NCBI RefSeq assembly: GCF_036967205.1
Contig: NZ_CP146022.1
Location: 2,852,001 to 2,916,000, forward strand
From: Streptomyces sp. Q6
GTDB lineage: Bacteria; Actinomycetota; Actinomycetes; Streptomycetales; Streptomycetaceae
DNA length: 64,000 nucleotides
Direction of reading: 5' to 3'
The notes under the pieces were generated by a model, which saw only the letters and a list, made by a program, of their open reading frames with translations, did no database searches and was not told the origin of the DNA. The position numbers were made by a program, and so were the translations under genes. Below, one piece after another: positions 1 through 9,981 of the stretch (within the stretch, counting starts at the first letter, position 1; every line of letters starts with the position of its first letter).

Positions 1-1
1 G

Positions 2-2161
2 GTCCGCGCCATCGCCGAGGTCGCCTCCGCGGTGACCTCCGGCGACATGTCCCGCTCCATCACGGTGGAGACCCAGGGCGAGGTCGCCGAGCTGAAGGAC
101 AACATCAACCTGATGGTGGCCAACCTCCGCGAGACGACCCGCGCGAAGGACTGGCTGGAGTCGAACCTGGCCCGCCTGGCGGCGCTGATGCAGGGCCACC
201 GCGACCTGATGGAGGTCGCCGACCTGATCCTGCGCGAGCTGACCCCGCTGGTGAACGCGCAGTACGGCGCCTTCTTCCTCGCCGAACCGGACGAGGACGA
301 CACCCCGATCCGCTCGGCCATCCCCACCAAGGGCCTCGCCTACATCGCGGGGTACGGCTCGGCGGCGGCCCTGGTCGTCGACACGGGCGGCATGCCGGTC
401 CACGGGCTCGTACGGCAGGCGGCGCTGGAGAAGAAGCGCATCCTCGTGGAGGAGGCGCCGCCGGACTACATCAAGATCAACAGCGGTCTCGGTGAGGCCG
501 CGCCCGCCTCGGTCGTCATCATCCCGATCCTCTTCGAGGACAAGCTCCTCGGCGTCATCGAGCTGGCCTCGTTCTCCCGCTTCTCCGACGTCCACCTGGC
601 CTTCTTCGACCAGTTCGTGAACACCATCGGCGTCGCGATCAACACGATCATCGCCAACTCCCGTACGGAGTCCCTGCTCGGCGAGTCCCAGCGCCTCGCG
701 ACGCAGCTCCAGGAGAGGTCGGACGAACTCCAGCGCCAGCAGGCCGAGTTGCAGCGCTCGAACGCCGAACTGGAGGAGAAGGCAGCCCTTTTGGCGACGT
801 CGTCCCAGTACAAGTCGGAGTTCCTGGCGAACATGTCGCACGAGCTGCGCACGCCGCTGAACTCCCTGCTCATCCTGGCCCGTCTCCTCTCCGACAACCC
901 GGACGGGCATCTGAACGACCAGGAGGTCCAGTTCGCGACGACGATCCACCGCTCGGGCTCGGACCTGCTCCAGCTCATCAACGACATCCTCGACCTGTCG
1001 AAGATCGAGGCCGGGCGGATGGACGTACGGCCCAAGAAGCTCCCCCTCATCAAGCTCCTCGACTACGTCCACGCGACGTTCCGGCCCATCACCCTCGACC
1101 GGGGCCTCGCCTTCGAGGTGTCGGTCGGCGAGGACGTGCCGCGCGAGGTGTTCTCCGACGAGCAGCGCCTCCAGCAGATCCTGCGCAACCTGCTGTCGAA
1201 CGCGATCAAGTTCACCGCGAACGGCAAGGTCGAGCTGCGCGTCAAGCGGATCAAGGATCCGGAGCACACGCTCGTGCGCGAGACCGACGACCTGCTCGCC
1301 TTCGCCGTCTCGGACACCGGCATCGGCATCGCCCGCGACAAACTCCCCGTCATCTTCGAGGCGTTCCAGCAGGCCGACGGCACCACCAACCGCAAGTACG
1401 GCGGCACGGGCCTCGGCCTGTCCATCAGCCGCGAGATCGCCGGCCTGCTGGGCGGGCGGATCATCGCCGAGAGCGAGCCCGGCGAGGGCTCCACGTTCAC
1501 CCTGTACGTCCCCGTGGTCTATCCGGGCCACGACCCGGCGGCCGACTCCCCGCTCGAACTGCCCGCCCCGGACCAGGCGCCGCTCGTACCGGCCCAGCAG
1601 GGCCAGAGCGCGGACACGTACACGATCCACGAGCAGGAGGACAACTGGCCGACGCCGACGAAGCTGGAGCAGTGGCGCAAGGGTCAGGCGGGACAGATCC
1701 TTCCGGGCCGCCGCGTCCTCATCGTCGACGACGACATCCGCAACGTCTTCGCCCTCACCCATGTGCTCGGCCGGGTCGGCATGCCCGTCCTGTACGCGGA
1801 GAACGGCCGCGAGGGCATCGAGACGCTCGACCGCAACCCGGACATCGAGCTGGTCCTGATGGACATCATGATGCCGGAGATGGACGGCTACGAGACCATC
1901 TCGGTCATCCGCAGGACCCCGCGCTGGGCCGGGCTGCCCATCGTGGCGCTCACCGCCAAGGCGATGCCCGGCGACCGCGAGAAGTCGATCGCCAAGGGCG
2001 CCAACGACTACGTCCCGAAGCCGGTGGACGTGGACCAACTGCTGACCGTCGTCTGCGACCTGCTGGCCCCCGAGGCCGCTGACCGACCCGCCGGCGAACC
2101 CGCTGAGCCGGGGACATCCGAGAGCGAAGGGGAAACCGTCGCCCCGCCGACGATCGAGTGA
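2..2161 (+). CDS. Hybrid sensor histidine kinase, HAMP-GAF-HisKA-HATPase-REC (5' truncated by window edge)
   Basis: The frame is open from base 2, so the start lies outside the window. The first visible residues (AIAEVASAVTSGDMSRSITV) read as the end of a HAMP unit, probably one of several in tandem as in Nik1-type kinases (family inference). A GAF domain follows at about nt 200-680, then a coiled-coil linker to about nt 790. The HisKA box MSHELRTPLNSL has its His codon at 839-841. The ATPase N, G1 and G2 boxes (DTGIGI, KYGGTGLGLSI) lie near nt 1310-1430. A C-terminal receiver domain (VLIVDDD, LMDIMMPEMDG, phospho-acceptor Asp at 1862-1864) fills nt 1710-2060. No transmembrane segment is visible in this part. 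The stop is 12 nt before the next response regulator, so the two form an operon and probably one phosphorelay. Input signal unknown. Confidence 0.93.
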   Translation, partial: VRAIAEVASAVTSGDMSRSITVETQGEVAELKDNINLMVANLRETTRAKDWLESNLARLAALMQGHRDLMEVADLILRELTPLVNAQYGAFFLAEPDEDDTPIRSAIPTKGLAYIAGYGSAAALVVDTGGMPVHGLVRQAALEKKRILVEEAPPDYIKINSGLGEAAPASVVIIPILFEDKLLGVIELASFSRFSDVHLAFFDQFVNTIGVAINTIIANSRTESLLGESQRLATQLQERSDELQRQQAELQRSNAELEEKAALLATSSQYKSEFLANMSHELRTPLNSLLILARLLSDNPDGHLNDQEVQFATTIHRSGSDLLQLINDILDLSKIEAGRMDVRPKKLPLIKLLDYVHATFRPITLDRGLAFEVSVGEDVPREVFSDEQRLQQILRNLLSNAIKFTANGKVELRVKRIKDPEHTLVRETDDLLAFAVSDTGIGIARDKLPVIFEAFQQADGTTNRKYGGTGLGLSISREIAGLLGGRIIAESEPGEGSTFTLYVPVVYPGHDPAADSPLELPAPDQAPLVPAQQGQSADTYTIHEQEDNWPTPTKLEQWRKGQAGQILPGRRVLIVDDDIRNVFALTHVLGRVGMPVLYAENGREGIETLDRNPDIELVLMDIMMPEMDGYETISVIRRTPRWAGLPIVALTAKAMPGDREKSIAKGANDYVPKPVDVDQLLTVVCDLLAPEAADRPAGEPAEPGTSESEGETVAPPTIE

Positions 2162-2173
2162 GGCAGCGTCACC

Positions 2174-2755
2174 ATGACCACCACCGCAGAGACCGGTTCT
2201 CCCGATCGGGCCAGCATCCTGCTGGTCGACGACATGGAGGACAACCTGGTAGCCCTGGAAGCCGTCCTCGGATCGCTCAACGAGCCCCTCGTGCGGGCTC
2301 GTTCGGGCGAGGAGGCCATGAAGGCGCTGCTGCGCCGCCGCTTCGCCGTCGTCCTCCTGGACATCAGGATGCCGGGCATGGACGGCTTCGAGACGGCGAC
2401 CAACATCAAGCGCCTGGACCAGACGAAGGACGTCCCGATCATCTTCCTGACGGGGACGGACGCGGACGCCGGCTACGCCTTCCGGGGCTACGCGACCGGC
2501 GCCGCCGACTACCTGACCAAGCCGTTCGACCCGTGGGTGCTGCGCGCCAAGGTCACCGTCTTCCTCGACCTGCACCGCAAGAACCGGCAGCTGGAGCGGC
2601 TGCTGGCCCGCGAACAGCAGCAGTTCGAGAGCCTGGCCGCACGCATGGACGCCATCGAGCACAGCCTGGCCGCCCACACGGACCCGGACGTGAACCAGCT
2701 GCGCACGCACATCGCCCGGATGGAGGAAACGCTGCGCACGATGCGGCGCCCCTGA
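2174..2755 (+). CDS. Receiver-domain response regulator with C-terminal coiled coil
   Basis: 193 aa. A complete CheY-like receiver spans residues 13-130, with acidic pocket D19-D20, phospho-acceptor D63 (LLDIRMPGMDG) and Lys at K116 (YLTKPFDPW). After it comes a 60-residue Glu/Gln/Arg-rich helix (about 132-190) predicted to be coiled coil. No DNA-binding or enzymatic output domain is present, so it probably acts by protein contact. The ATG is preceded by GAGG 10 nt upstream, and the gene starts 12 nt after the hybrid kinase, which is the likely phosphodonor (inference). Confidence 0.93.
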   Translation: MTTTAETGSPDRASILLVDDMEDNLVALEAVLGSLNEPLVRARSGEEAMKALLRRRFAVVLLDIRMPGMDGFETATNIKRLDQTKDVPIIFLTGTDADAGYAFRGYATGAADYLTKPFDPWVLRAKVTVFLDLHRKNRQLERLLAREQQQFESLAARMDAIEHSLAAHTDPDVNQLRTHIARMEETLRTMRRP

Positions 2756-2767
2756 CCGGGGCGCCGC
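2743..2767. terminator. Hairpin between convergent response regulator and acyl-CoA ligase
   Basis: A perfect 10-bp GC stem (2743-2752 with 2758-2767, loop TGACC) overlaps the stop codon of the response regulator. It ends just before the stop of the opposing gene and could terminate transcription from both sides. There is no U-tract. Confidence 0.6.
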
Positions 2768-2773
2768 CGCGCG

Positions 2774-4657
2774 CTAGCCCTCGCGGCTGCCCGCGTACAT
2801 CTCGTCGAGCAGGCCCTTGTACTCGCGCTCGACGACCGGCCGCTTCAGCTTCAGGCTGGGCGTCAGCTCGCCGTGCTCGATGTCGAGATCGCGCGGCAGC
2901 AGCTTGAACTTCTTGATGGTCTGCCAGCGCTGAAGCCCCTGGTTCAGCTCCTGTACGTAGCCCTCGACGAGCTGCACCGTGGCGGGCGCGGCCACGACCT
3001 CGGCGTAGGACTTCCCGCCGAGTCCGTTCTCCTTGGCCCACTCCAGGATCGACGGCTCGTCGAGCGCGATGAGGGCGGTGCAGAAGTTCCGGTCGGCGCC
3101 GTGCACCAGGATGTTGGAGACGTACGGGCACACGGCCTTGAACTGGCCCTCGACCTCGGCGGGCGCGATGTACTTGCCGCCCGACGTCTTGATGAGGTCC
3201 TTCTTCCGGTCGGTGATCCGCAGGTAGCCGTCGACGGACAGCTCGCCGATGTCACCGGTGTGGAACCAGCCGTCGGACTCCAGGACCTCGGCGGTCTTCT
3301 CCGGCAGCCCGTGGTAGCCGGCCATGATGCCGGGCCCGCGCAGCAGGATCTCGCCGTCGTCCGCGATCCGTACGTCCGTGCCGGGCAGCGGCTTGCCGAC
3401 CGTGCCGGTCCGGTACGCCTCGCCGGGGTTGACGAAGGACGCGGCCGACGACTCGGTCAGGCCGTACCCCTCAAGGATGTGGACTCCCGCGCCTGCGAAG
3501 AAGTAGCCGATCTCGGGCGCGAGCGCGGCGGATCCGGAGACGCAGGCCCGCAGCCGTCCGCCGAACGCCTCCCGCAGCTTGCTGTAGACGAGGGCGTCGG
3601 CGACCTTGTGCTTGGACGCGAGTCCGAAGGGCACCGAACTCACCCCGGTCCTGCGGAAGTTGTCCTGGCTGACCTTCGCGTACTCGCGCGCGACGCCGGC
3701 CGCCCACTGGAAGATCTTGTACTTGGCGTTGCCCCCGGCGCGCGCCTTCGCGGCGACGCCGTTGTAGACCTTCTCGAAGATGCGCGGCACGGCGGCCATG
3801 TACGTCGGCTGCACGACGGGCAGGTTCTCGATGATCTTGTCGACGCGTCCGTCGACCGCGGTGACGTGCCCGACCTCGATCTGACCGCTGGTGAGTACCT
3901 TGCCGAAGACGTGCGCGAGCGGCAGCCACAGGTACTGCACGTCGTCGGGGCCCACGAGCCCGGTCGCCGCGATCGCCTTGGCCATGTACGACCAGTTGTC
4001 GTGCGGGAGCCGGACGCCCTTGGGGCGCCCGGTCGTGCCCGAGGTGTAGATGAGCGTGGCGAGCTGGTCCTTCTGGATCGCCCCGACCCGCTCCTTGACG
4101 ACCTCGGGGTTCTTCTCCAGGTAGGCGGCGCCGCGCGCCTCCAGGTCCTCCAGGGTGAGCAGCCATCCGTCGGGGTCGGCGGCGTCCGGCTCGACCCCGG
4201 TCGCGTCGATCACCACGACGTGCGCGAGCTCGGGCAGCTCGGCGCGCTGGGCGCGTGCCTTGGCGAGCTGCGCGGCGTCCTCGGCGACCAGCACCTTCGA
4301 CCCGGAGTCGGCCAGGATGAACGCCGACTCCTCGGCGTTGGTCTGCGGGTAGATCGTCGTGGTCGCCGCGCCCGCGCACATGATGCCGAGGTCGGCGAGG
4401 ATCCACTCGACCCGCGTCGAGGCGGCGAGCGCGATCCGCTCCTCAGGCTGCACCCCGAGCTCGACGAGACCGGCGGCGATGGCGTAGACGCGCTGCGCGG
4501 CCTGCGCCCAGCTGAGCGACTTCCACTCGTCGGGGCCGCTGCTCGCGGGCACCGGGTAGCGGTATGCCTCGGCATCCGGTGTGGCCGCCACGCGCTCCAG
4601 GAAGAGAGACGCCACGGAGGGCGGACGGTTCTCGATCAGGGTCTGTGTGTCGCTCAC
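2774..4657 (-). CDS. Long-chain fatty acid-CoA ligase (FadD15-like, AMP-forming)
   Basis: 627 aa, the usual length for the ANL-superfamily long-chain acyl-CoA synthetases. It activates fatty acids with ATP and CoA for beta-oxidation or lipid synthesis. Visible motifs are the P-loop YTSGTTGRPKG (about residue 200), the adenylate motif GYGLTESSAASF (about 395), GWFHTGDIG (about 460) and the hinge DRKKDLIKTSGGKYIAP (about 478). The C-terminal subdomain is complete. The gene is single, with its own upstream region. The ATG at 4657 follows a GGAGGA-type ribosome site (rc of 4664-4671). A possible operator sits 38-53 bp upstream. Confidence 0.94.
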   Translation of the reverse strand: MSDTQTLIENRPPSVASLFLERVAATPDAEAYRYPVPASSGPDEWKSLSWAQAAQRVYAIAAGLVELGVQPEERIALAASTRVEWILADLGIMCAGAATTTIYPQTNAEESAFILADSGSKVLVAEDAAQLAKARAQRAELPELAHVVVIDATGVEPDAADPDGWLLTLEDLEARGAAYLEKNPEVVKERVGAIQKDQLATLIYTSGTTGRPKGVRLPHDNWSYMAKAIAATGLVGPDDVQYLWLPLAHVFGKVLTSGQIEVGHVTAVDGRVDKIIENLPVVQPTYMAAVPRIFEKVYNGVAAKARAGGNAKYKIFQWAAGVAREYAKVSQDNFRRTGVSSVPFGLASKHKVADALVYSKLREAFGGRLRACVSGSAALAPEIGYFFAGAGVHILEGYGLTESSAASFVNPGEAYRTGTVGKPLPGTDVRIADDGEILLRGPGIMAGYHGLPEKTAEVLESDGWFHTGDIGELSVDGYLRITDRKKDLIKTSGGKYIAPAEVEGQFKAVCPYVSNILVHGADRNFCTALIALDEPSILEWAKENGLGGKSYAEVVAAPATVQLVEGYVQELNQGLQRWQTIKKFKLLPRDLDIEHGELTPSLKLKRPVVEREYKGLLDEMYAGSREG

Positions 4658-4694
4658 GACGTCCTCCGGGCCCGCGGCGGTGCGGCTGGCTTGT

Positions 4695-4710
4695 TTAACT
4701 GGCGAGTAAC
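4695..4710 (-). promoter_or_regulatory. Possible operator upstream of the acyl-CoA ligase
   Basis: TTAACTGGCGAGTAAC is an imperfect palindrome (core ACT-GGCG-AGT) and the most AT-rich patch in the intergenic region. Position and shape would suit a TetR-type lipid-responsive repressor, but no cognate regulator is encoded nearby. This is inference only. Confidence 0.28.
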
Positions 4711-4880
4711 TATGGAGCAGTGATCAGGGTAAGGGTCACTCGCCCGCCGCGTAAGAGGCTCCGGCCCTCAACTTCCGCCGCGCCGCCCCCCGTGGCCCCC
4801 TGCCCACACAGGGTTCACACAAAAGCGGTGGGGCCACCACGCCTGTGTGCGTCGGCCCCACCGCCGGTACGGAAAACGCC

Positions 4881-4915
4881 GAAGGCGCCTGTCCGGGTCA
4901 CGGACAGGCGCCTTC
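4881..4915 (-). terminator. lepA terminator
   Basis: Perfect 14-bp stem (4881-4894 with 4902-4915) with a 7-nt loop, 29 nt downstream of the lepA stop. As often in Streptomyces, there is no long U-tract. Confidence 0.8.
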
Positions 4916-4943
4916 GACGGAACGCCGCACAACGGCTTCCGGG

Positions 4944-6815
<1,872 letters not shown>

Positions 6816-7038
6816 GCAGGGTCCTGTCTCTTGAGGCGCCTTATGCCTCGGGTCGGATCGATACGTAGCTTCCATGGTCCCACGGCCGCGGGACTGCGCC
6901 AGGTTTGGGCCGGTGGGAGGACGGCTGGTACCGTGGGCAGCTGTGTCTCATGCCCTCTCAGCGCGAGGCACACTCGGTAAAAATCATCGGTACGGGTCCT
7001 TCATCGGGCCTGTGCCTGAACCTGAAAAGGCTCATTTC

Positions 7039-7305
7039 GTGGCGAACATCAAGTCCCAGATCAAGCGGATCAAGACCAACGAGAAGGCTCGGCTGCGCAA
7101 CAAGGCCGTCAAGTCCTCCCTGAAGACCGCGATCCGCAAGGCCCGCGAGGCCGCTGCCGCGGGTGACGTCGAGAAGGCCACCGTCGCCGCGCGCGAGGCT
7201 GCGCGCAAGCTCGACAAGGCCGCCTCGAAGGGCGTCATCCACAAGAACCAGGCCGCCAACAAGAAGTCGGCGCTTGCTTCGCAGGTCGCGTCCATCAAGG
7301 CCTGA
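7039..7305 (+). CDS. rpsT: 30S ribosomal protein S20
   Basis: 88 aa, very Lys/Ala/Arg-rich, matching bS20 throughout ([20 protein letters not shown] near the N terminus, [16 protein letters not shown] near the C terminus). It binds 16S rRNA early in 30S assembly. The start is GTG, preceded by AAAAGG (7025-7030) at 8-nt spacing; the frame is open upstream but that part is not S20-like. Divergent from lepA, so the 220-bp gap carries both promoters. A hairpin follows the stop. Confidence 0.97.
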   Translation: MANIKSQIKRIKTNEKARLRNKAVKSSLKTAIRKAREAAAAGDVEKATVAAREAARKLDKAASKGVIHKNQAANKKSALASQVASIKA

Positions 7306-7312
7306 ACCTGTC

Positions 7313-7333
7313 GTTCGGGGCATGTCCCCGAAC
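7313..7333 (+). terminator. rpsT terminator hairpin
   Basis: 8-bp stem GTTCGGGG/CCCCGAAC (7313-7320 with 7326-7333), 5-nt loop, 7 nt after the rpsT stop. No clear U-tract. Confidence 0.6.
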
Positions 7334-7451
7334 ACCTGATCTGAACGCCGGAAGGACCCGGGCGGGCCCTCTCTCATCCGCCCCCGACCGGCCCCCGAGC
7401 CGCACGCGGCCTGCGTTCGCCACGCGGGTGCGGCTCACCTCATGCGTGAAC

Positions 7452-7483
7452 CGAAGCCCCGCCCTCTTCAGGGCGGGGCTTCG
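7452..7483. terminator. holA terminator (convergent with rpsT)
   Basis: Perfect 14-bp stem (7452-7465 with 7470-7483) closed by a CTTC tetraloop, 17 nt beyond the holA stop. It sits between convergent rpsT and holA and could work from either side. Confidence 0.8.
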
Positions 7484-7500
7484 GCGTGCGGTCCGGCTTG

Positions 7501-8487
7501 TCAGCGGCCCCGGGCCCGCGCCGCCCGCGCGACGGTGACCACGGCCTTCTCCAGCGCGTACCCGGGGTCGCCTCCGCCGCCCTTGACTCCGGCGTCGGCC
7601 TCGGCGACGGCCTGCAACGCGATGGCGACCCCGTCCGGAGTCCACCCCCGCATCTGCTGGCGCACCCGGTCGATCTTCCACGGCGGCATCCCGAGCTCCC
7701 GCGCCAGATCCGCGGGGCGCCCGCCCCGCGCGGACGACAGCTTCCCGATGGCCCGCACGCCCTGGGCCAGCGCACTGGTGATCAGAACCGGTGCGACCCC
7801 CGTCGACAGCGACCACCGCAGCGCTTCGAGCGCCTCCGCGGCCCGGCCCTCCACGGCCCGGTCGGCCACGGTGAAGCTGGAGGCCTCGGCGCGTCCCGTG
7901 TAGTAGCGCCCGACGACGGCCTCGTCGATCGTCCCCTCGATGTCGGCGACGAGCTGGGCGGCGGCGGAGGCCAGCTCGCGCAGATCGCTGCCGATCGCGT
8001 CGACCAGCGACTGGCACGCCTCGGGCGTGGCGGAGCGCCCGAGCGCCCGGAACTCGCCGCGCACGAACGCAAGGCGGTCCGCCGGCTTGGTCATCTTGGG
8101 GCAGGCGACCTCACGCGCCCCGGCCTTGCGGGCGGCGTCGAGCAGCCCCTTGCCCTTGGCGCCGCCGGCGTGCAGCAGCACCAGCGTGATCTCCTCGACC
8201 GGCGAGCCGAAGTACGCCTTCACGTCCTTGATGGTGTCGGCCGAGAGGTCCTGTGCGTTGCGCACGACGACGACCTTGCGCTCGGCGAACAGCGACGGAC
8301 TCGTCAGCTCGGCGAGCGTGCCGGGCTGTACCTGGTCCGGCGTGAGGTCGCGCACGTCCGTGTCCGCGTCGGCGGCCCGCGCGGCCGCCACCACCTGCTG
8401 CACCGCGCGGTCGAGCAGCAGATCCTCCTGGCCCACCGCGACGGTGACGGGGGCGAGCGGATCGTCGTTTGCAGGGTTCCTGGCCAT
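7501..8487 (-). CDS. holA: DNA polymerase III subunit delta
   Basis: About 328 aa. The clamp-loader delta subunit opens the beta clamp during replication. It matches the actinobacterial HolA pattern: an N-terminal APVTVAVGQEDLLLDRAV block, then LAELTSPSLFAERKVVVVRNA, and a C-terminal clamp-loader helical domain ending DPGYALEKAVVTVARAARAR. An in-frame ATG at 8505 would add six residues. I prefer 8487 (MARNPANDDPLAPVT) by family resemblance, although neither start has a strong ribosome site. It sits directly downstream of comEC and comEA on the same strand, a common bacterial order. Confidence 0.92.
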   Translation of the reverse strand: MARNPANDDPLAPVTVAVGQEDLLLDRAVQQVVAAARAADADTDVRDLTPDQVQPGTLAELTSPSLFAERKVVVVRNAQDLSADTIKDVKAYFGSPVEEITLVLLHAGGAKGKGLLDAARKAGAREVACPKMTKPADRLAFVRGEFRALGRSATPEACQSLVDAIGSDLRELASAAAQLVADIEGTIDEAVVGRYYTGRAEASSFTVADRAVEGRAAEALEALRWSLSTGVAPVLITSALAQGVRAIGKLSSARGGRPADLARELGMPPWKIDRVRQQMRGWTPDGVAIALQAVAEADAGVKGGGGDPGYALEKAVVTVARAARARGR

Positions 8488-8562
8488 CGCGGTCAAGCAT
8501 CCCACGCGGCACTGACAGCCCGGCCCGCCCGCCGGGTGCTCCCGGTACGCCGGGCGCCGGGC

Positions 8563-8826
8563 CTACTGCTCCTCGCGCCAGCCGTCCCACTCGCCGGCGA
8601 ACGCGTCCAGCTCGTCCGGGTCGAGCCGCCCCGCCGGGTCCTCGACGACGAGCAGCCACTGCGCGTCCTCGGCATCGTCCTCACCGGCCAGGGCGTCCCG
8701 TACGAGCTGCGGCTCCTCGGCGACCGCGAAACGCTCCTTCAGCGCCTCAGCGGCCTCGTCCGCCGCGTCGCGGTCCGGCAGCACCAGTACGTGTCTCTCA
8801 TCGCTCACGAAACCATTTTCGGACAT
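8563..8826 (-). CDS. Small acidic protein of unknown function
   Basis: 87 aa, starting MSENGFVSDERHVLVLPDRD. It is strongly acidic (EEAL, DALAGEDDAEDAQW, DPDELDAFAGEWDGW), with no membrane segment, cysteine motif or recognised domain. Composition and GC3 look like real coding sequence, and it lies between holA and the YceI gene on the same strand. The frame is open further upstream but there enters a repeat-rich low-complexity region, so ATG 8826 is chosen. Function unknown. Confidence 0.72.
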   Translation of the reverse strand: MSENGFVSDERHVLVLPDRDAADEAAEALKERFAVAEEPQLVRDALAGEDDAEDAQWLLVVEDPAGRLDPDELDAFAGEWDGWREEQ

Positions 8827-8856
8827 GACGGCGACTGCCCCGCACCGGGGCGGAGG

Positions 8857-8911
8857 GACAGGCAGACAGGTCGGCAGACAGACAGGTCGACAGGCAGACA
8901 GACAGGCAGGT
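8857..8911. repeat. CAGACAGG-type simple tandem repeat
   Basis: About 55 bp of irregular tandem units (GACAGGCA, GACAGGTC, GGCAGACA and similar), of lower GC than the surroundings. It lies just upstream of the start of the small acidic protein, within its probable promoter region. Confidence 0.8.
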
Positions 8912-8984
8912 GGCGGTCGGCGGTCGGCCCTCGGGTCGCGAGGGACCCGAGGGGCGCGGGGCGAGGGGCCCAAGAGGCGTGGGG

Positions 8985-9032
8985 CCTCGGGGCGACGGGC
9001 CCTCGGAGCGACGGGCCCTCGGGGCGACGGGC
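8985..9032. repeat. Three copies of a 16-bp tandem repeat
   Basis: Units begin at 8985, 9001 and 9017 (CCTCGGGGCGACGGGC; the middle copy has one G-to-A change). They lie 10 bp beyond the stop of the YceI gene. The last copy forms half of the adjoining hairpin. Confidence 0.85.
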
Positions 9033-9038
9033 CCGAGG
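9017..9038 (-). terminator. Possible terminator of the YceI-like gene
   Basis: 7-bp stem CCTCGGG/CCCGAGG (9017-9023 with 9032-9038), 8-nt loop, directly after the stop at 9042 in the direction of transcription. No U-tract. Confidence 0.45.
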
Positions 9039-9041
9039 CGG

Positions 9042-9923
9042 TCAGCCCTTGGGCACGACCTGTACGTCCAGCTCGATCTTGACACTGGAGCCGACGACGG
9101 CGATGCCCTTGGCCAGCATCGTCTGCCAGCTGACGGTGAAGTCGTCGCGGTGCAGTTCGACGGTGGCGCGGCAGGCGGCACGGGTCTCCCCCTCCATGCC
9201 GTTGCCCAGGCCCAGGTACTCCGCGTCGAGCGTGACCGTGCGGGTCACACCGTGCAGCGTGAGCGCGCCGGTGACCGCCCAGCGGTTGCCGCCCTTGTGC
9301 ACGAACCGCTCGCTGTAGAACTCCAGCGTCGGGAAGCGGTCGACGTCGAGGAAGTCAGCGGACCTGAGGTGGTCGTCGCGCATCTTCACGTTCGTGTCGA
9401 TGGACGAGGCGTCGATGACGACGTGCATCGCGGACTGCTCGATGCGCTCGGCGACACGCAGCGCCCCGGCGAACGTGTTGAACCGGCCGTGGATCCGGGC
9501 CAGCCCGATGTGCCGGGCCGTGAACGCGATCGACGAGTGCATCGGCTCGATCTCCCAGTCGCCGGGCCTGGGCAGCTGCGGCGGCGGGGTGACCTGGAGC
9601 GTCACGTCGCCGAGCGAGGCGTGCCCGCTCTCCGTGACGGTGGTGCTGACGCGATAGGGCGCGTACCCCTCGGCGGAGACGGCGAGCCGGTAGTCACCGG
9701 CGGGCACGGCCGCCATGAAGGAGCCGAACGGATCGGTGCCGCCACCGACCACCTTGCGCCCCATCACATCGCTCACCGCGAACTCGGCTCCGCGGACCGG
9801 CTCATTGACGGGGTCCAGAACGCGACAGCTGAGCACCCCCGCGCTGGGCGGCACCGTCAACGCCGCCAGTGGACTTGTCCGTTGAGCCCGGTTCGTACGG
9901 TTTCCCAGCCAGCGGCCGAACAT
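9042..9923 (-). CDS. YceI family lipid-binding-like protein with N-terminal carboxypeptidase-regulatory-like domain
   Basis: 293 aa in two parts. Residues 25-110 look like a carboxypeptidase-regulatory/TTR-like beta-sandwich (SCRVLDPVNEPVRGAEFAV, PAGDYRLAVSAEGYAPYRV). Residues 120-292 are a YceI lipocalin-like beta-barrel (WEIEPMHSSIAFTARHIGLA, HLRSADFLDVDRFPTLEF, GALTLHGVTRTVTLDAEYLG, FTVSWQTMLAKGIAVVGSSV). YceI proteins bind isoprenoid or long-chain amphiphiles. There is no signal peptide, so this one is probably cytoplasmic. Ligand unknown. The upstream region holds a perfect inverted repeat. Confidence 0.9.
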   Translation of the reverse strand: MFGRWLGNRTNRAQRTSPLAALTVPPSAGVLSCRVLDPVNEPVRGAEFAVSDVMGRKVVGGGTDPFGSFMAAVPAGDYRLAVSAEGYAPYRVSTTVTESGHASLGDVTLQVTPPPQLPRPGDWEIEPMHSSIAFTARHIGLARIHGRFNTFAGALRVAERIEQSAMHVVIDASSIDTNVKMRDDHLRSADFLDVDRFPTLEFYSERFVHKGGNRWAVTGALTLHGVTRTVTLDAEYLGLGNGMEGETRAACRATVELHRDDFTVSWQTMLAKGIAVVGSSVKIELDVQVVPKG

Positions 9924-9960
9924 GAACTACCCACCCCAGGTGCGTCTTGACAACGTCCGT

Positions 9961-9981
9961 TACTTCTTCAACGAAGAAGTA
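9961..9981 (-). promoter_or_regulatory. Perfect inverted repeat upstream of the YceI-like gene (candidate operator)
   Basis: TACTTCTTC-AAC-GAAGAAGTA: 9-bp arms with a 3-bp centre, 38 bp upstream of the ATG at 9923. It is unusually AT-rich for this genome. The geometry is typical of a dimeric repressor site, but the regulator is not identifiable. Confidence 0.5.

Noticed and set aside
2873-4723. 616-codon open frame antisense to the acyl-CoA ligase
   Set aside because: High-GC shadow frame with monotonous Asp/Gly/Val/Leu/Arg composition and no domain; the minus-strand gene has clear motifs.
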